Below, piece by piece: positions 1-6,747 of a stretch of 20,920 nucleotides of DNA. The notes below the pieces were generated by a model. It was not told the origin of the DNA. It did not search any database and was given only the letters and a program-made list of their open reading frames with translations. Location of the stretch: contig JAGRHW010000014.1 of NCBI GenBank assembly GCA_020444765.1, forward strand, positions 1-20,920, read 5' to 3'. Position 1 is the first letter of the stretch; every line of letters begins with the position of its first letter. The stretch comes from Gammaproteobacteria bacterium. GTDB taxonomy: Bacteria > Pseudomonadota > Gammaproteobacteria > Granulosicoccales > Granulosicoccaceae. The position numbers and the translations under genes are program-made.

Positions 1-886
1 TCAGACGCTCGGGTACCGGGATGCGAATCTCCGAGCGACGCTCGCCCTGGCGCTGGCCCTGTGCGACCAGTTCCTCGAAGGCGCGAATGCGCGCTTTGCT
101 CTTGGCTTGACGCGCCTTGGGCGAGGCGCGAATCCAGTCGAGCTCATCCTTGAGTGCCCGCTGACGTGCGCTCTCGGCACGCTCGGCTTTGCGCAGTTGC
201 TCCTGCTTCTGGTCGAGCCAGCTCGAATAGTTGCCTTTCCACGGCACGCCTTGGCCGCGGTCTAGTTCGAGAATCCACTCGGTGACATTATCGAGAAAGT
301 AACGGTCGTGGGTCACCAGAACGATCGTGCCGTGGTACTCCTGAAGGTGATGCTCGAGCCATGCGACAACCTCGGCGTCGAGGTGGTTGGTTGGTTCGTC
401 GAGCAGCAGTAGGTCGGGACGCTCGAGCAGCAGCCGGCAGAGCGCGACGCGGCGCCGTTCGCCGCCGGACAGCTTGTGGATGATCCGGTCGGCGAGGTGG
501 TCGATACCGAGGGTTTCCAGCACGTCCCGCGCCCGGCTGAAGGCTTCTTTGCTGGAGCAGCCGGTGTTCAGCGGTCCGAAGGCGACGTCTTCGGCGACCG
601 TCGGGCAGAAGAGCTGGTCGTCGCTGTCCTGAAACAGGAAACCGATGCGCGGCCGAATCCGCCGAAAGTCGCGTTCCTCGGCGCAGGTCTCGCCGAACAG
701 CCGCACTTCGCCCGCGTCCGGCTTTTCCAGCCCGACGATGCCGCGCAGAAGCGTGGTCTTCCCCGCGCCGTTGGGGCCGACGATGGCCAGCCGTTCGCCC
801 GGATGAAGCTCAAGCGAGACCTCGGCGAGCACCGGCTTGCCGTCGCGTTCGACCGAAACATCTGCCAGGGCAATCGGTGTGCTCAT
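1..886 (-). CDS. Chimeric ABC ATPase: NikO/CbiO-like N-terminus joined to EttA-like C-terminus (partial, off left edge)
   Basis: The ATG at 886 overlaps the nikQ stop (ATGA), and the frame is open to the left edge (295 codons seen). Residues 1-137 look like the ATPase of a cobalt/nickel ECF transporter: Walker A GPNGAGKTT at 37-45, and a Q-loop block (FQDSDDQLFCPTVAEDVAFG, about 85-104) typical of CbiO/NikO. From residue 138 (KLSGGERRRVALCR, bases 475-434) the sequence follows EttA, the ABC-F ribosome-associated ATPase. It has LLLDEPTNHLD at 160-170, THDRYFLDN, WILELDRG, WKGNYSSWL, and then the charged coiled-coil linker (KARQAKSKARIRAFEEL) that in EttA leads to the second ABC domain. NikO proteins do not have this NHLD Walker B or the linker. 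The frame is intact across the join. Either this is a true in-frame recombinant or, more likely, an assembly misjoin at the shared signature motif. The N-terminal part fits the operon; the C-terminal part does not. Confidence 0.8.
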   Translation of the reverse strand, partial: MSTPIALADVSVERDGKPVLAEVSLELHPGERLAIVGPNGAGKTTLLRGIVGLEKPDAGEVRLFGETCAEERDFRRIRPRIGFLFQDSDDQLFCPTVAEDVAFGPLNTGCSSKEAFSRARDVLETLGIDHLADRIIHKLSGGERRRVALCRLLLERPDLLLLDEPTNHLDAEVVAWLEHHLQEYHGTIVLVTHDRYFLDNVTEWILELDRGQGVPWKGNYSSWLDQKQEQLRKAERAESARQRALKDELDWIRASPKARQAKSKARIRAFEELVAQGQRQGERRSEIRIPVPERL

Positions 887-1602
887 AGTCTGTCGGCCAC
901 TGTTATCAATACTGCAAGGCTGGCGGCAAACGTCATCCATCCCAGATCGCTCGGGCTCAGCGGGGCCGGATCCCGCCACGGGAAGCGGCCGGAAAATCCG
1001 CGACACAGCATCGCTCCTTCGACCCGTTGCGCACGATCGAGCGCCCGGACCAGCAGCATGCCGAGCAGGTTGCCGTAGCTGCGCCAGCTGTGCCGGTTGG
1101 AGCCGGGCCGAAAGGCGCGGGCGCGCATGGCTTCCTGCAAGCGCCGCGCTTCGCCGCTGATCACCGACAGGTAGCGCACCGTCAGCACGAATAATCGCAC
1201 GATCGGTTCCGGCACCCGCAGGGCGTGCAGCGCGCCGCCAAGATGCATCGCCTCGACGCTGCCAAGCAGAACCAGAATCGTCAGTACCGAGGCTGAGACT
1301 TTGCAGGCGATGAGTGCCGCGAAAGTGAAACCTTCCGCCGAGGCGTCGAATGGCCCGAGTGTCAGGACCGTGCGCCCCGGTACGGTGAACGGCAGGGTTA
1401 AAAACAACAGGATCAGAAAGGCTTCGACATGCAGCATCCGCCGCCAGCCATTGCCATTGATGCCGCTGAAGACGGCGAGGCCCGCGATCGCGGCAAGTGT
1501 TGTGACGGCGACTGGCAGGGTTTGCAGCTGCGAAACCGCCAGAACCAGGATGAGCGCCATCAGCAGGCGGGCGCGAAGATCGGTCGGCAGGATGGTCGTC
1601 AC
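883..1602 (-). CDS. nikQ: Nickel/cobalt ECF transporter transmembrane (T) component, CbiQ/NikQ family
   Basis: This is the T component that couples the substrate-binding NikM to the ATPase in an energy-coupling-factor transporter in the inner membrane. The 239-residue protein has several hydrophobic segments and two short conserved blocks in its C-terminal half: AMRARAFRP and RVEGAMLCRGFSG. These match the paired Ala-Arg-Gly-like motifs with which EcfT proteins contact the ATPases. I chose GTG at 1602 because it overlaps the nikL stop as GTGA, has GGAGG about 12 bases upstream, and gives an N-terminus (TTILPTDLRARLLMAL) normal for CbiQ. An in-frame ATG at 1635 would overlap nikL by 37 bases and add an unusual Trp/Arg-rich start. 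The stop overlaps the start of the next ATPase gene by 4 bases, so translation of the two is probably coupled. Nickel rather than cobalt is inferred from nikR, nikK and nikL nearby. Confidence 0.85.
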   Translation of the reverse strand: MTTILPTDLRARLLMALILVLAVSQLQTLPVAVTTLAAIAGLAVFSGINGNGWRRMLHVEAFLILLFLTLPFTVPGRTVLTLGPFDASAEGFTFAALIACKVSASVLTILVLLGSVEAMHLGGALHALRVPEPIVRLFVLTVRYLSVISGEARRLQEAMRARAFRPGSNRHSWRSYGNLLGMLLVRALDRAQRVEGAMLCRGFSGRFPWRDPAPLSPSDLGWMTFAASLAVLITVADRL

Positions 1603-2183
1603 GGCACGCCACCACCTCCGCGACCACGTGCCCAAAGCGCCAGGCCGGCCAGGCCCGCGATCAGGAAAAGACCCGACAGAATATCGGTGAAGCGCAGCCG
1701 GGAATCCATCGCCTCGATGCGTTCGAGCAGGGGCTGAATCTGCCGCTGTACGGCGGCGTCGACCAGTCGGGCGATTTCGCGGGAATCGTCGGTTGGCGTT
1801 GCGTCCGCAGTAGACTTGTCAGTCGCGGCGTTACTTGCCGGAGCCGATAATGGCGCTGTTACACTGCCGAAACGTGCTGCCGGTAGAACCGTGCTTGCAA
1901 TATGACCTTCTTCGGTATCGACCGTGATCCGGACCGTGTCCGTGACCGGCTGTGGCGGAACCAGGCTGAACCGGCCTTCAGCGTCCGTACGTCCTTCGGC
2001 CAGCAGCGTATCTTCGCCGGCGATTGCGCGCCACTCGGCGCCCATCGCGCGGCCGCCGCCGATAAAGAAGGCGTAGCCGCTGACCTGCTTGCCGTCGACG
2101 GTTGCGAACACCTTGAGTTTATGCGCCAGCGCGGGTTGAATCGATACCAGTACAATAACGGCGGTAAGCAGAAGGCGAATCAT
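1599..2183 (-). CDS. nikL: NikL-like auxiliary component of nickel ECF transporter
   Basis: The 194-residue protein starts with a signal peptide ending near ALA-HKLKVFA (about residue 20). A periplasmic domain follows with the pattern of a carboxypeptidase-regulatory-like beta-sandwich (DGKQVSGYAFF, GRTDAEGRFSLVPP). After an Ala/Thr/Ser-rich linker and a short amphipathic segment (REIARLVDAAVQRQIQPLLERI), there is one C-terminal membrane helix (ILSGLFLIAGLAGLALWA). Comparative genomics of nickel transporters describes nikK-M-L-Q-O operons in which NikL and NikK replace NikN; the architecture and gene order here fit that. The mature protein would begin with or near His, as in NikK, which may matter for metal handling (inference). 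Its start overlaps the nikM stop and its stop overlaps the nikQ start. The sequence itself is weakly conserved, so the name rests mainly on architecture and context. Confidence 0.72.
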   Translation of the reverse strand: MIRLLLTAVIVLVSIQPALAHKLKVFATVDGKQVSGYAFFIGGGRAMGAEWRAIAGEDTLLAEGRTDAEGRFSLVPPQPVTDTVRITVDTEEGHIASTVLPAARFGSVTAPLSAPASNAATDKSTADATPTDDSREIARLVDAAVQRQIQPLLERIEAMDSRLRFTDILSGLFLIAGLAGLALWARGRGGGGVP

Positions 2184-2791
2184 GCCGTCACCGGGCGCAG
2201 GGCTTCCGGCTGAACCCGGGCAAGAAAGCCAACTGCGGCACCGGTGACGGCGGCCTCGCCGAGCGCCAGCGGCAGATAAGTGGCCAGCATGACTTTGGCG
2301 ACCGGTGCGTATTGCGCCGAGGACAGCCAGAGCGACAGAGCGACCAGCGCGCCGGTGCCGGTTACCGCCAGCGCACCGGAGATGGCGGCAAGCACGGCGG
2401 CGCGGCGCGGGGAGGCGGCCCGGATTGCCGGCCCTAATGCAAGCCCGGTGAGTACGGCGGGCAAGGCGATGTTGACGGTGTTGACGCCAAGCGTCGTCAG
2501 GCCGCCGAAGCCAAATAGAACCGTTTGCAGGAGCAGAGCGACCAGCACGGCGGGAAAAGCCATAAAACCCAGCATCACGCCGATCAGCCCGCCGAACAGC
2601 AGGTGCACGCTCGAGGGACCGACCGGTATCGCAATCAGCGAACCGGCGAAAAAGGTTGCCGAGAGAGTCGCGGTGCGCGGAATCGCGCGGTCGTCAAGCT
2701 GTCTGAGGGCAATCGCTACGCCGGCCACCGCCAAGGCCGCCCCGCCGAGCAGAACAGGCGCCGAGACGATGCCGTCAGGAATGTGAGCCAT
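2180..2791 (-). CDS. nikM: Nickel ECF transporter substrate-binding membrane component, CbiM/NikM family
   Basis: This is the S component that binds the metal ion in the membrane. The 203-residue protein is almost entirely hydrophobic, as expected for a family with about six or seven helices. It begins MAHIPDG, the conserved CbiM/NikM N-terminus, whose amino group and first His coordinate the metal. A second conserved His lies in VGPSSVHLLFGG (His63). The family form is usually MHI; here an Ala precedes the His, so removal of Met would leave Ala1-His2. It follows nikK by 7 bases and overlaps nikL by 4, so it belongs to the NikR-controlled operon. There is no strong Shine-Dalgarno sequence directly before the ATG, which suggests coupling to nikK translation. 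Nickel specificity is inferred from the neighbours and not from this sequence alone. Confidence 0.88.
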   Translation of the reverse strand: MAHIPDGIVSAPVLLGGAALAVAGVAIALRQLDDRAIPRTATLSATFFAGSLIAIPVGPSSVHLLFGGLIGVMLGFMAFPAVLVALLLQTVLFGFGGLTTLGVNTVNIALPAVLTGLALGPAIRAASPRRAAVLAAISGALAVTGTGALVALSLWLSSAQYAPVAKVMLATYLPLALGEAAVTGAAVGFLARVQPEALRPVTA

Positions 2792-2798
2792 CGAGCGG

Positions 2799-3575
2799 TC
2801 AGTTCCCGCCCATATCGGTCGCCTTGACCCACATCAGCGCGCCTTTTTCGACCGGCACGTCCTTGCCGTCGGGGGATTTCATCGGTTCGTCGCCTTCCAG
2901 CAGAGCTGCAAAACCCCACCAGCCGGCGCGCGGCATTGTGTAGGAGAAAGTGCCGGTGGCATCGGCCTTGATGACCTGGGTGATGAAGGCGTCATTCGGC
3001 GGTGTCACGGAGCCGTCATTGATAAACTCAACCTCGATTTCGGCAAAGGGTACGGGTTCGCCGTTTTGCAGAACCACGCCGCGAAATGCATTGCCGGTCC
3101 AAAGCCCGGTCGGGCGAACCAGCGGCTGGATTTCCACCGGCAGGCCGACCATGGTGTCCCAGCCTTCGCCGGATGCATAATTATCCACCACGACCTTGGA
3201 ATAGTGGATGATGAATTTGCCTTCGGAGGGTTCCCAATAGGGTTGCGGTTCGACAAAAAACACCGAGGCGCCCGGCTCGACGAGCTCGCGGGTCAGTGTC
3301 CAGGCCGACTTGCCGTCCAGAGGTTTTTCCTTGAGTTCAGACAACAGGTCGGTTTCCGTGCCGCCGCTGACGACACCCATTTTTACCGGTGCAGCCATCT
3401 CCATGGTCGGTCCGCCTTCGACGGGATGGGTGAAAACGAGATCGAGGGTTACGCTGCCGCCTTCCGAGAGGACGTCGGTCGAAGGAATGATCTCCTGGAA
3501 GTGTGCCCGGGCCGGCGCGCTGGCGGCAAGCATCAGTGCGAAGATCAACCCGGGTTTGCGCAAGTGCTCATGCAT
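2799..3575 (-). CDS. nikK: Periplasmic nickel-uptake accessory protein, DUF4198/NikK-like
   Basis: The first gene of the nickel operon encodes a 258-residue secreted protein. The ATG at 3575 is preferred over the upstream ATG at 3620. It has AGAGGA 8 bases upstream, gives a normal signal peptide (LIFALMLAASAPARA), and lies downstream of the promoter; the 3620 start would lie inside the NikR operator. Cleavage after ARA would expose His as the mature N-terminal residue (HFQEIIPS), as in DUF4198 proteins. The rest is a beta-rich domain with GNAFRGVVLQNGEPVPFAEIEVEF, a regulatory-like sandwich segment, and AGWWGFAAL near the C-terminus. DUF4198 proteins commonly lie beside cobalt/nickel ECF transporters and are thought to deliver or retain metal in the periplasm. 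That role here is inferred from family and operon. Confidence 0.8.
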   Translation of the reverse strand: MHEHLRKPGLIFALMLAASAPARAHFQEIIPSTDVLSEGGSVTLDLVFTHPVEGGPTMEMAAPVKMGVVSGGTETDLLSELKEKPLDGKSAWTLTRELVEPGASVFFVEPQPYWEPSEGKFIIHYSKVVVDNYASGEGWDTMVGLPVEIQPLVRPTGLWTGNAFRGVVLQNGEPVPFAEIEVEFINDGSVTPPNDAFITQVIKADATGTFSYTMPRAGWWGFAALLEGDEPMKSPDGKDVPVEKGALMWVKATDMGGN

Positions 3576-3610
3576 GGATGAATTCCTCTGCTGGGCGCAT
3601 TTCTGGGAAA

Positions 3611-3638
3611 GTATGAACAATTTAACGATAAATCATAC
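3611..3638. promoter_or_regulatory. NikR operator, GTATGA-N16-TCATAC
   Basis: GTATGA at 3611-3616 and TCATAC at 3633-3638 form a perfect inverted repeat with a 16-base gap. This is the same sequence and spacing as the known E. coli NikR site upstream of nikABCDE. It lies between divergent nikK and nikR, covers the -10 of the nikK promoter, and is about 110 bases upstream of nikR. NikR normally represses nickel uptake when nickel is plentiful. Confidence 0.92.
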
Positions 3639-3660
3639 TTGCCGATTTCACAAGCGGCAA
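3632..3660 (-). promoter_or_regulatory. Probable sigma70 promoter of the nikKMLQO operon
   Basis: Read on the minus strand, TTGCCG (3660-3655) and TATGAT (3637-3632) are separated by exactly 17 bases. The -10 matches TATAAT at five of six positions. It falls inside the right arm of the NikR operator, so bound NikR would block RNA polymerase. The start of transcription should be near 3625, about 50 bases before the nikK ATG. Confidence 0.6.
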
Positions 3661-3746
3661 GCCTGATAATCGAAGAATTCTTTGTCTCCCTTTCGCCGCA
3701 GGACGGTTGCCGGTAACATCGCTTGCAGGGATAGGAGGAAGCGCTT

Positions 3747-4220
3747 ATGCAACGAATGACGATCACGCTGGATGATGACCTGGCGGCCGAACTCGACGCC
3801 TTTATCGAGAGAACCGGTGCACTGAGCCGCTCGGAGGCGATACGTGATCTGGTGCGTACCGGACTGGCGAACAGGATGGATGGGCCGGAAGAGGCGAGCT
3901 GCTTCGGCGTAATCAGTTACGCCATCGATCAGTCGATGCGTAATCTTGCCAGCCGGATTCCGCAGAGCCGGATGAACCGCCACGACCAGACGATCGCCTC
4001 ACTCTCCGTGCCGCTCGATCATTCGACGACCATCGATGTGGTGGTGATGCGTGGCCGGCTCGGCGACGTTTCCAGCTACGCGGAAAAATTATTCTTCGAA
4101 CGCGGCGTGTTGCATGGCAATCTTGGTTTGATTCCGGTTGCCGAAGATGAAACGCCGCATGTCCACCACGACGGTGAGGAACATCCGCATACACATCTGC
4201 GTGTTCGCCCGGCGTTCTAG
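3747..4220 (+). CDS. nikR: NikR-family nickel-responsive regulator with altered metal site
   Basis: The 157-residue protein has a ribbon-helix-helix domain (about 1-45), an ACT-like C-terminal domain (about 53-133) and a His-rich tail. AGGAGG at 3733-3738 sets the ATG. The DNA-reading strand MQRMTITL keeps Arg3, Thr5 and Thr7 of E. coli NikR, and Glu30 and Asp34 are also kept; this fits the perfect operator upstream. The alignment to E. coli needs no gap through residue 95. All four high-affinity nickel ligands are changed: His76 to Met, His87 to Ser, His89 to Pro and Cys95 to Thr. The tail after residue 133 (TPHVHHDGEEHPHTH) carries six His and may bind metal instead (inference). Divergent from the nickel operon, it is very probably its regulator, though how it senses metal is unclear. 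Confidence 0.88.
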   Translation: MQRMTITLDDDLAAELDAFIERTGALSRSEAIRDLVRTGLANRMDGPEEASCFGVISYAIDQSMRNLASRIPQSRMNRHDQTIASLSVPLDHSTTIDVVVMRGRLGDVSSYAEKLFFERGVLHGNLGLIPVAEDETPHVHHDGEEHPHTHLRVRPAF

Positions 4221-4229
4221 CAGGCTATC

Positions 4230-4964
4230 TCAGCGGATTTCAGCCTTGTAGCTGAACTTGTCCGCGCGCCCCTTGGATGTTCTGACCTCGATGATCTGGT
4301 TATCCACGGTATAGGTCAGGCGATTCAGGGCCAGCACGGGCGCGCCTTGTTCGATCTGCAGCATCTCGGCGGTGTGCGGATCGGCGGCGTCAGCGGTTAG
4401 TGTTTCTTCCGCGCGTACGACGGGCACGCCGTATTTTTCCACGATCAGGGCATACAAAAGATCCGGTATATGGACTGATTCGTCTTCCAGGCCGGGTACG
4501 ATATCCGCGCGCCAATGTGAATATTCAATCATGACCGGCTTGTTTTGCACATAACCGATACGTTCGATGTAAAGCTGTTCGCTGCCTTCAGGAATACCGA
4601 GTTTTCTGCAAATCTGGGCTGAGCCTTTTTCCACCCTGCGAGCGGTTGTTTCCTTGTGGATGCGGGTCGGTTTGCCGTCCGCGTCGCCATAGGTTGTAAA
4701 ACGGAACAGGCTGTTGTTGAAGTCGATATTGGAAACATAAGTGCCCTTGCCCTGATGCCGGTACAGGCGGCGTTCCCAGACCAGATTATCAATCGCTTTT
4801 TTTACCGTGCCCTGGCTTACGCCCAGCTGCTTGGCCAGCTGGGGTTCGGAAGGAATCAGATCACCCGGCACCAGTTGGCCGCGGTCGATCAAATCACGAA
4901 TATTCTCTTCGACAACCTGATAAAGAGGTTTGCTATTTCTTGGGTTGACAGGCGAAACCGGCAT
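4230..4964 (-). CDS. GntR-family regulator, HutC/UTRA subfamily
   Basis: The 244-residue cytoplasmic repressor-type protein has a winged helix-turn-helix at about 12-78 (KPLYQVVEENIRDLI, PGDLIPSEPQLAKQLGVSQGTVKKAI, GKGTYV). A UTRA ligand-binding domain follows at about 90-240, with the usual LGIPEGSEQLYIERI and GAPVLALNRLTY segments. UTRA domains bind small metabolites, often the substrate of a nearby pathway. The gene is divergent from the tctABC-sau cluster and converges on nikR with only 9 bases between the stops. Local control of the transporter and catabolic genes is the natural inference, probably with the transported acid or its CoA ester as inducer. I see no feature that identifies the ligand. 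Confidence 0.87.
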   Translation of the reverse strand: MPVSPVNPRNSKPLYQVVEENIRDLIDRGQLVPGDLIPSEPQLAKQLGVSQGTVKKAIDNLVWERRLYRHQGKGTYVSNIDFNNSLFRFTTYGDADGKPTRIHKETTARRVEKGSAQICRKLGIPEGSEQLYIERIGYVQNKPVMIEYSHWRADIVPGLEDESVHIPDLLYALIVEKYGVPVVRAEETLTADAADPHTAEMLQIEQGAPVLALNRLTYTVDNQIIEVRTSKGRADKFSYKAEIR

Positions 4965-5050
4965 TGTCGTTCAGGTGCTCCCGGGAAATTTCAGTGTTGT
5001 GAATACAGCGTATCGAGTGTTCAGTGAAATCAGCATACACGAAAAATAAC

Positions 5051-5072
5051 ACAAGTCATCTAACTGAGTTGT
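5051..5072. promoter_or_regulatory. Dyad in the GntR gene-tctA intergenic region
   Basis: ACAAGTCA (5051-5058) and TGAGTTGT (5065-5072) form an inverted repeat with one mismatched pair and a 6-base centre. It lies between the divergent GntR gene and tctA and just upstream of a TTGACT box at 5084-5089. It is a candidate operator for the GntR protein; no binding consensus was available to test it. Confidence 0.35.
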
Positions 5073-5119
5073 ACTTTTAGTTCTTGACTTTCATCGGCAG
5101 CTGATTAAATCTATACAAC

Positions 5120-5145
5120 AGATAAGTCATATATATGACCTGTCT
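5120..5145. promoter_or_regulatory. Strong dyad, candidate operator upstream of tctA
   Basis: GTCATATATATGAC at 5126-5139 is a perfect 14-base palindrome. It is flanked by AGA (5120-5122) and TCT (5143-5145), which extend the symmetry to 26 bases with two mismatched pairs. It sits about 85 bases before the tctA start. A possible promoter, TTGACT (5084-5089) with TAAATC (5106-5111, 16-base gap), would place it just downstream of the transcription start, a usual repressor position. Confidence 0.45.
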
Positions 5146-5229
5146 GACCTAAAACCCGCATATGGCTAGGTGAGCCGGCCAATAAACAGACGGGAAAAAT
5201 AATAAGCATTTTTGCCCAGGAGGAGAAAA

Positions 5230-6747
5230 GTGGAGTTTATCCAATACTTTGGTGAAGTCTTCACGCTCACCAATATCCTTATTCTCACGTTCGGCACGAT
5301 CGGCGGTTTATTGCTGGGTGCCACGCCGGGACTAAGCCCGACCATGGCGGTTGCACTGTTGATTCCATTTACGTTCAGGATGGATCCGGCTTCATCGCTG
5401 ATACTGCTTGGCGCGGTCTACACCTCGACGGTGGCGGGCGGTGCGGTCAGTGGCATCCTCGTCAATATTCCCGGTGCGCCGGCCAATATTGCAACCATCA
5501 TGGATGGCCATCCGATGGCCAACAAGGGGCGCGCGACCGAAGCCCTGCAATATTGTTTTATCAGTTCCTTAGTGGGGGGGCTGATCGGCATCTTTCTGTT
5601 GATTTTCTTTACTCCGCCGCTGGCCGGACTGGCGCTTAAATTCGGGCCGGCCGAGTTGTTCTGGATTTCCATCTTCGGGATCACGATTATCGCCTCGATT
5701 GGCGGCGGCTCTGCGGTAAAAGGCCTGATCGCCGGAGGCGTCGGCTTGTGGCTCTCAACCATCGGTTATAACCCGGTACTGGGTGAGGAGCGTTTTGTCT
5801 TCAGTGAACATCTGGCCGGCGGTATTCATGTCATAGCCGCGTTGATCGGTTTATTCGCGATTCCGCAGGTCTTGACGCTGCTGGAAAACGCCCGTCAGCG
5901 CAAAGACGGCAAGCTGATGGAAATACGTTCCCACAGTATATTCAGGGCGATTGCCTATAACCTCAGCAGGGTCAAGGCGCTGAGCATAGGTACGATCGTC
6001 GGCAGTATCATCGGTGTTATCCCCGGCGCCGGCGGCCAGATAGCCGGCCTGGTCGCTTATGATCAGACCCGCAAGTTCAGCAAAAACAAAGACAACTTCG
6101 GCAAGGGTGAACCCGATGGGGTCATAGCTGCAGAAAGCGCGAATAACGCCATGGTCGGACCGTCATTGGTGCCGTTGCTGACGCTTGGCATACCGGGCAG
6201 TCCGACTGCGGCGGTGTTGCTGGGCGGGCTGTTGATCAACGGTTTGTTTCCGGGGCCGGATTTGTTCAGCGTCCACGCCAAGGTCACCTGGACGTTTATC
6301 GACTCTTTATTGCTCGGCCAGATCTTTATGATGGTGTTCGGGCTTTCCATCAGCCGCTACAGCTATTTTGTAACCCGTATTCCAAACCATGCCATGGCGG
6401 CGGCGGTAACGATTCTTGCCATCTTCGGCACCTACAGCATCCAGAACAGTATTTCCGATGTGATCGTCATGCTGGCGCTTGGCATCGCCATGTTTTTTGC
6501 CTCGCGCATCGGTTTCAGCGCCGCACCGCTGGTGCTTGGGCTGATACTCGGGCAACTGACCGAAACCAACTTTTTACAAGGCCGGCTCATTGCCGGTGAG
6601 GGCGAGACCGTCAGCTATTTCTTCGCTGGCACCATCAATAAAGTGTTGATACTTTTGTGCCTGGCCTCGATCGGCTACAGCGTTTACTCGGAGGTCAGAC
6701 GCAATTTTAAAAATCGCCAACGCAAGCAACAGGAGGCGACGGCATGA
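5230..6747 (+). CDS. tctA: Tripartite tricarboxylate-type transporter, large membrane subunit TctA
   Basis: The 505-residue protein is the large, multi-helix permease subunit of a TTT-family secondary transporter in the inner membrane. It uses an ion gradient together with a periplasmic binding protein. The two family halves show their matching loops: GATPGLSPTM near residues 30-39 and GVIPGAGGQIAG near 262-273. TGGAV-like and GIPGSPTAA segments are also present. The start is GTG at 5230, since AGGAGG (5218-5223) lies 6 bases before it. A TTG at 5212 would make the ribosome-binding site coding and has none of its own. It is the first gene of the cluster and overlaps tctB by 4 bases (ATGA). 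The family carries citrate and many other carboxylates, so the substrate must come from context; the SauS/SauT-like genes downstream suggest sulfoacetate. Confidence 0.93.
   Translation: MEFIQYFGEVFTLTNILILTFGTIGGLLLGATPGLSPTMAVALLIPFTFRMDPASSLILLGAVYTSTVAGGAVSGILVNIPGAPANIATIMDGHPMANKGRATEALQYCFISSLVGGLIGIFLLIFFTPPLAGLALKFGPAELFWISIFGITIIASIGGGSAVKGLIAGGVGLWLSTIGYNPVLGEERFVFSEHLAGGIHVIAALIGLFAIPQVLTLLENARQRKDGKLMEIRSHSIFRAIAYNLSRVKALSIGTIVGSIIGVIPGAGGQIAGLVAYDQTRKFSKNKDNFGKGEPDGVIAAESANNAMVGPSLVPLLTLGIPGSPTAAVLLGGLLINGLFPGPDLFSVHAKVTWTFIDSLLLGQIFMMVFGLSISRYSYFVTRIPNHAMAAAVTILAIFGTYSIQNSISDVIVMLALGIAMFFASRIGFSAAPLVLGLILGQLTETNFLQGRLIAGEGETVSYFFAGTINKVLILLCLASIGYSVYSEVRRNFKNRQRKQQEATA

Noticed and set aside
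568..873. Minus-strand 101-residue reading frame
   Set aside because: It is an out-of-frame shadow of the NikO-like ATPase: its arginine/serine-rich product resembles no family, while the main frame carries all ABC motifs.
4221..4229. Bidirectional terminator between nikR and the GntR gene
   Set aside because: The stops are only 9 bases apart and no inverted repeat with a U-run is visible.
5212..5229. TTG start for tctA giving six extra residues (MPRRRK)
   Set aside because: The extra codons are the ribosome-binding site itself (AGGAGG at 5218-5223), and the GTG at 5230 is correctly spaced from it.
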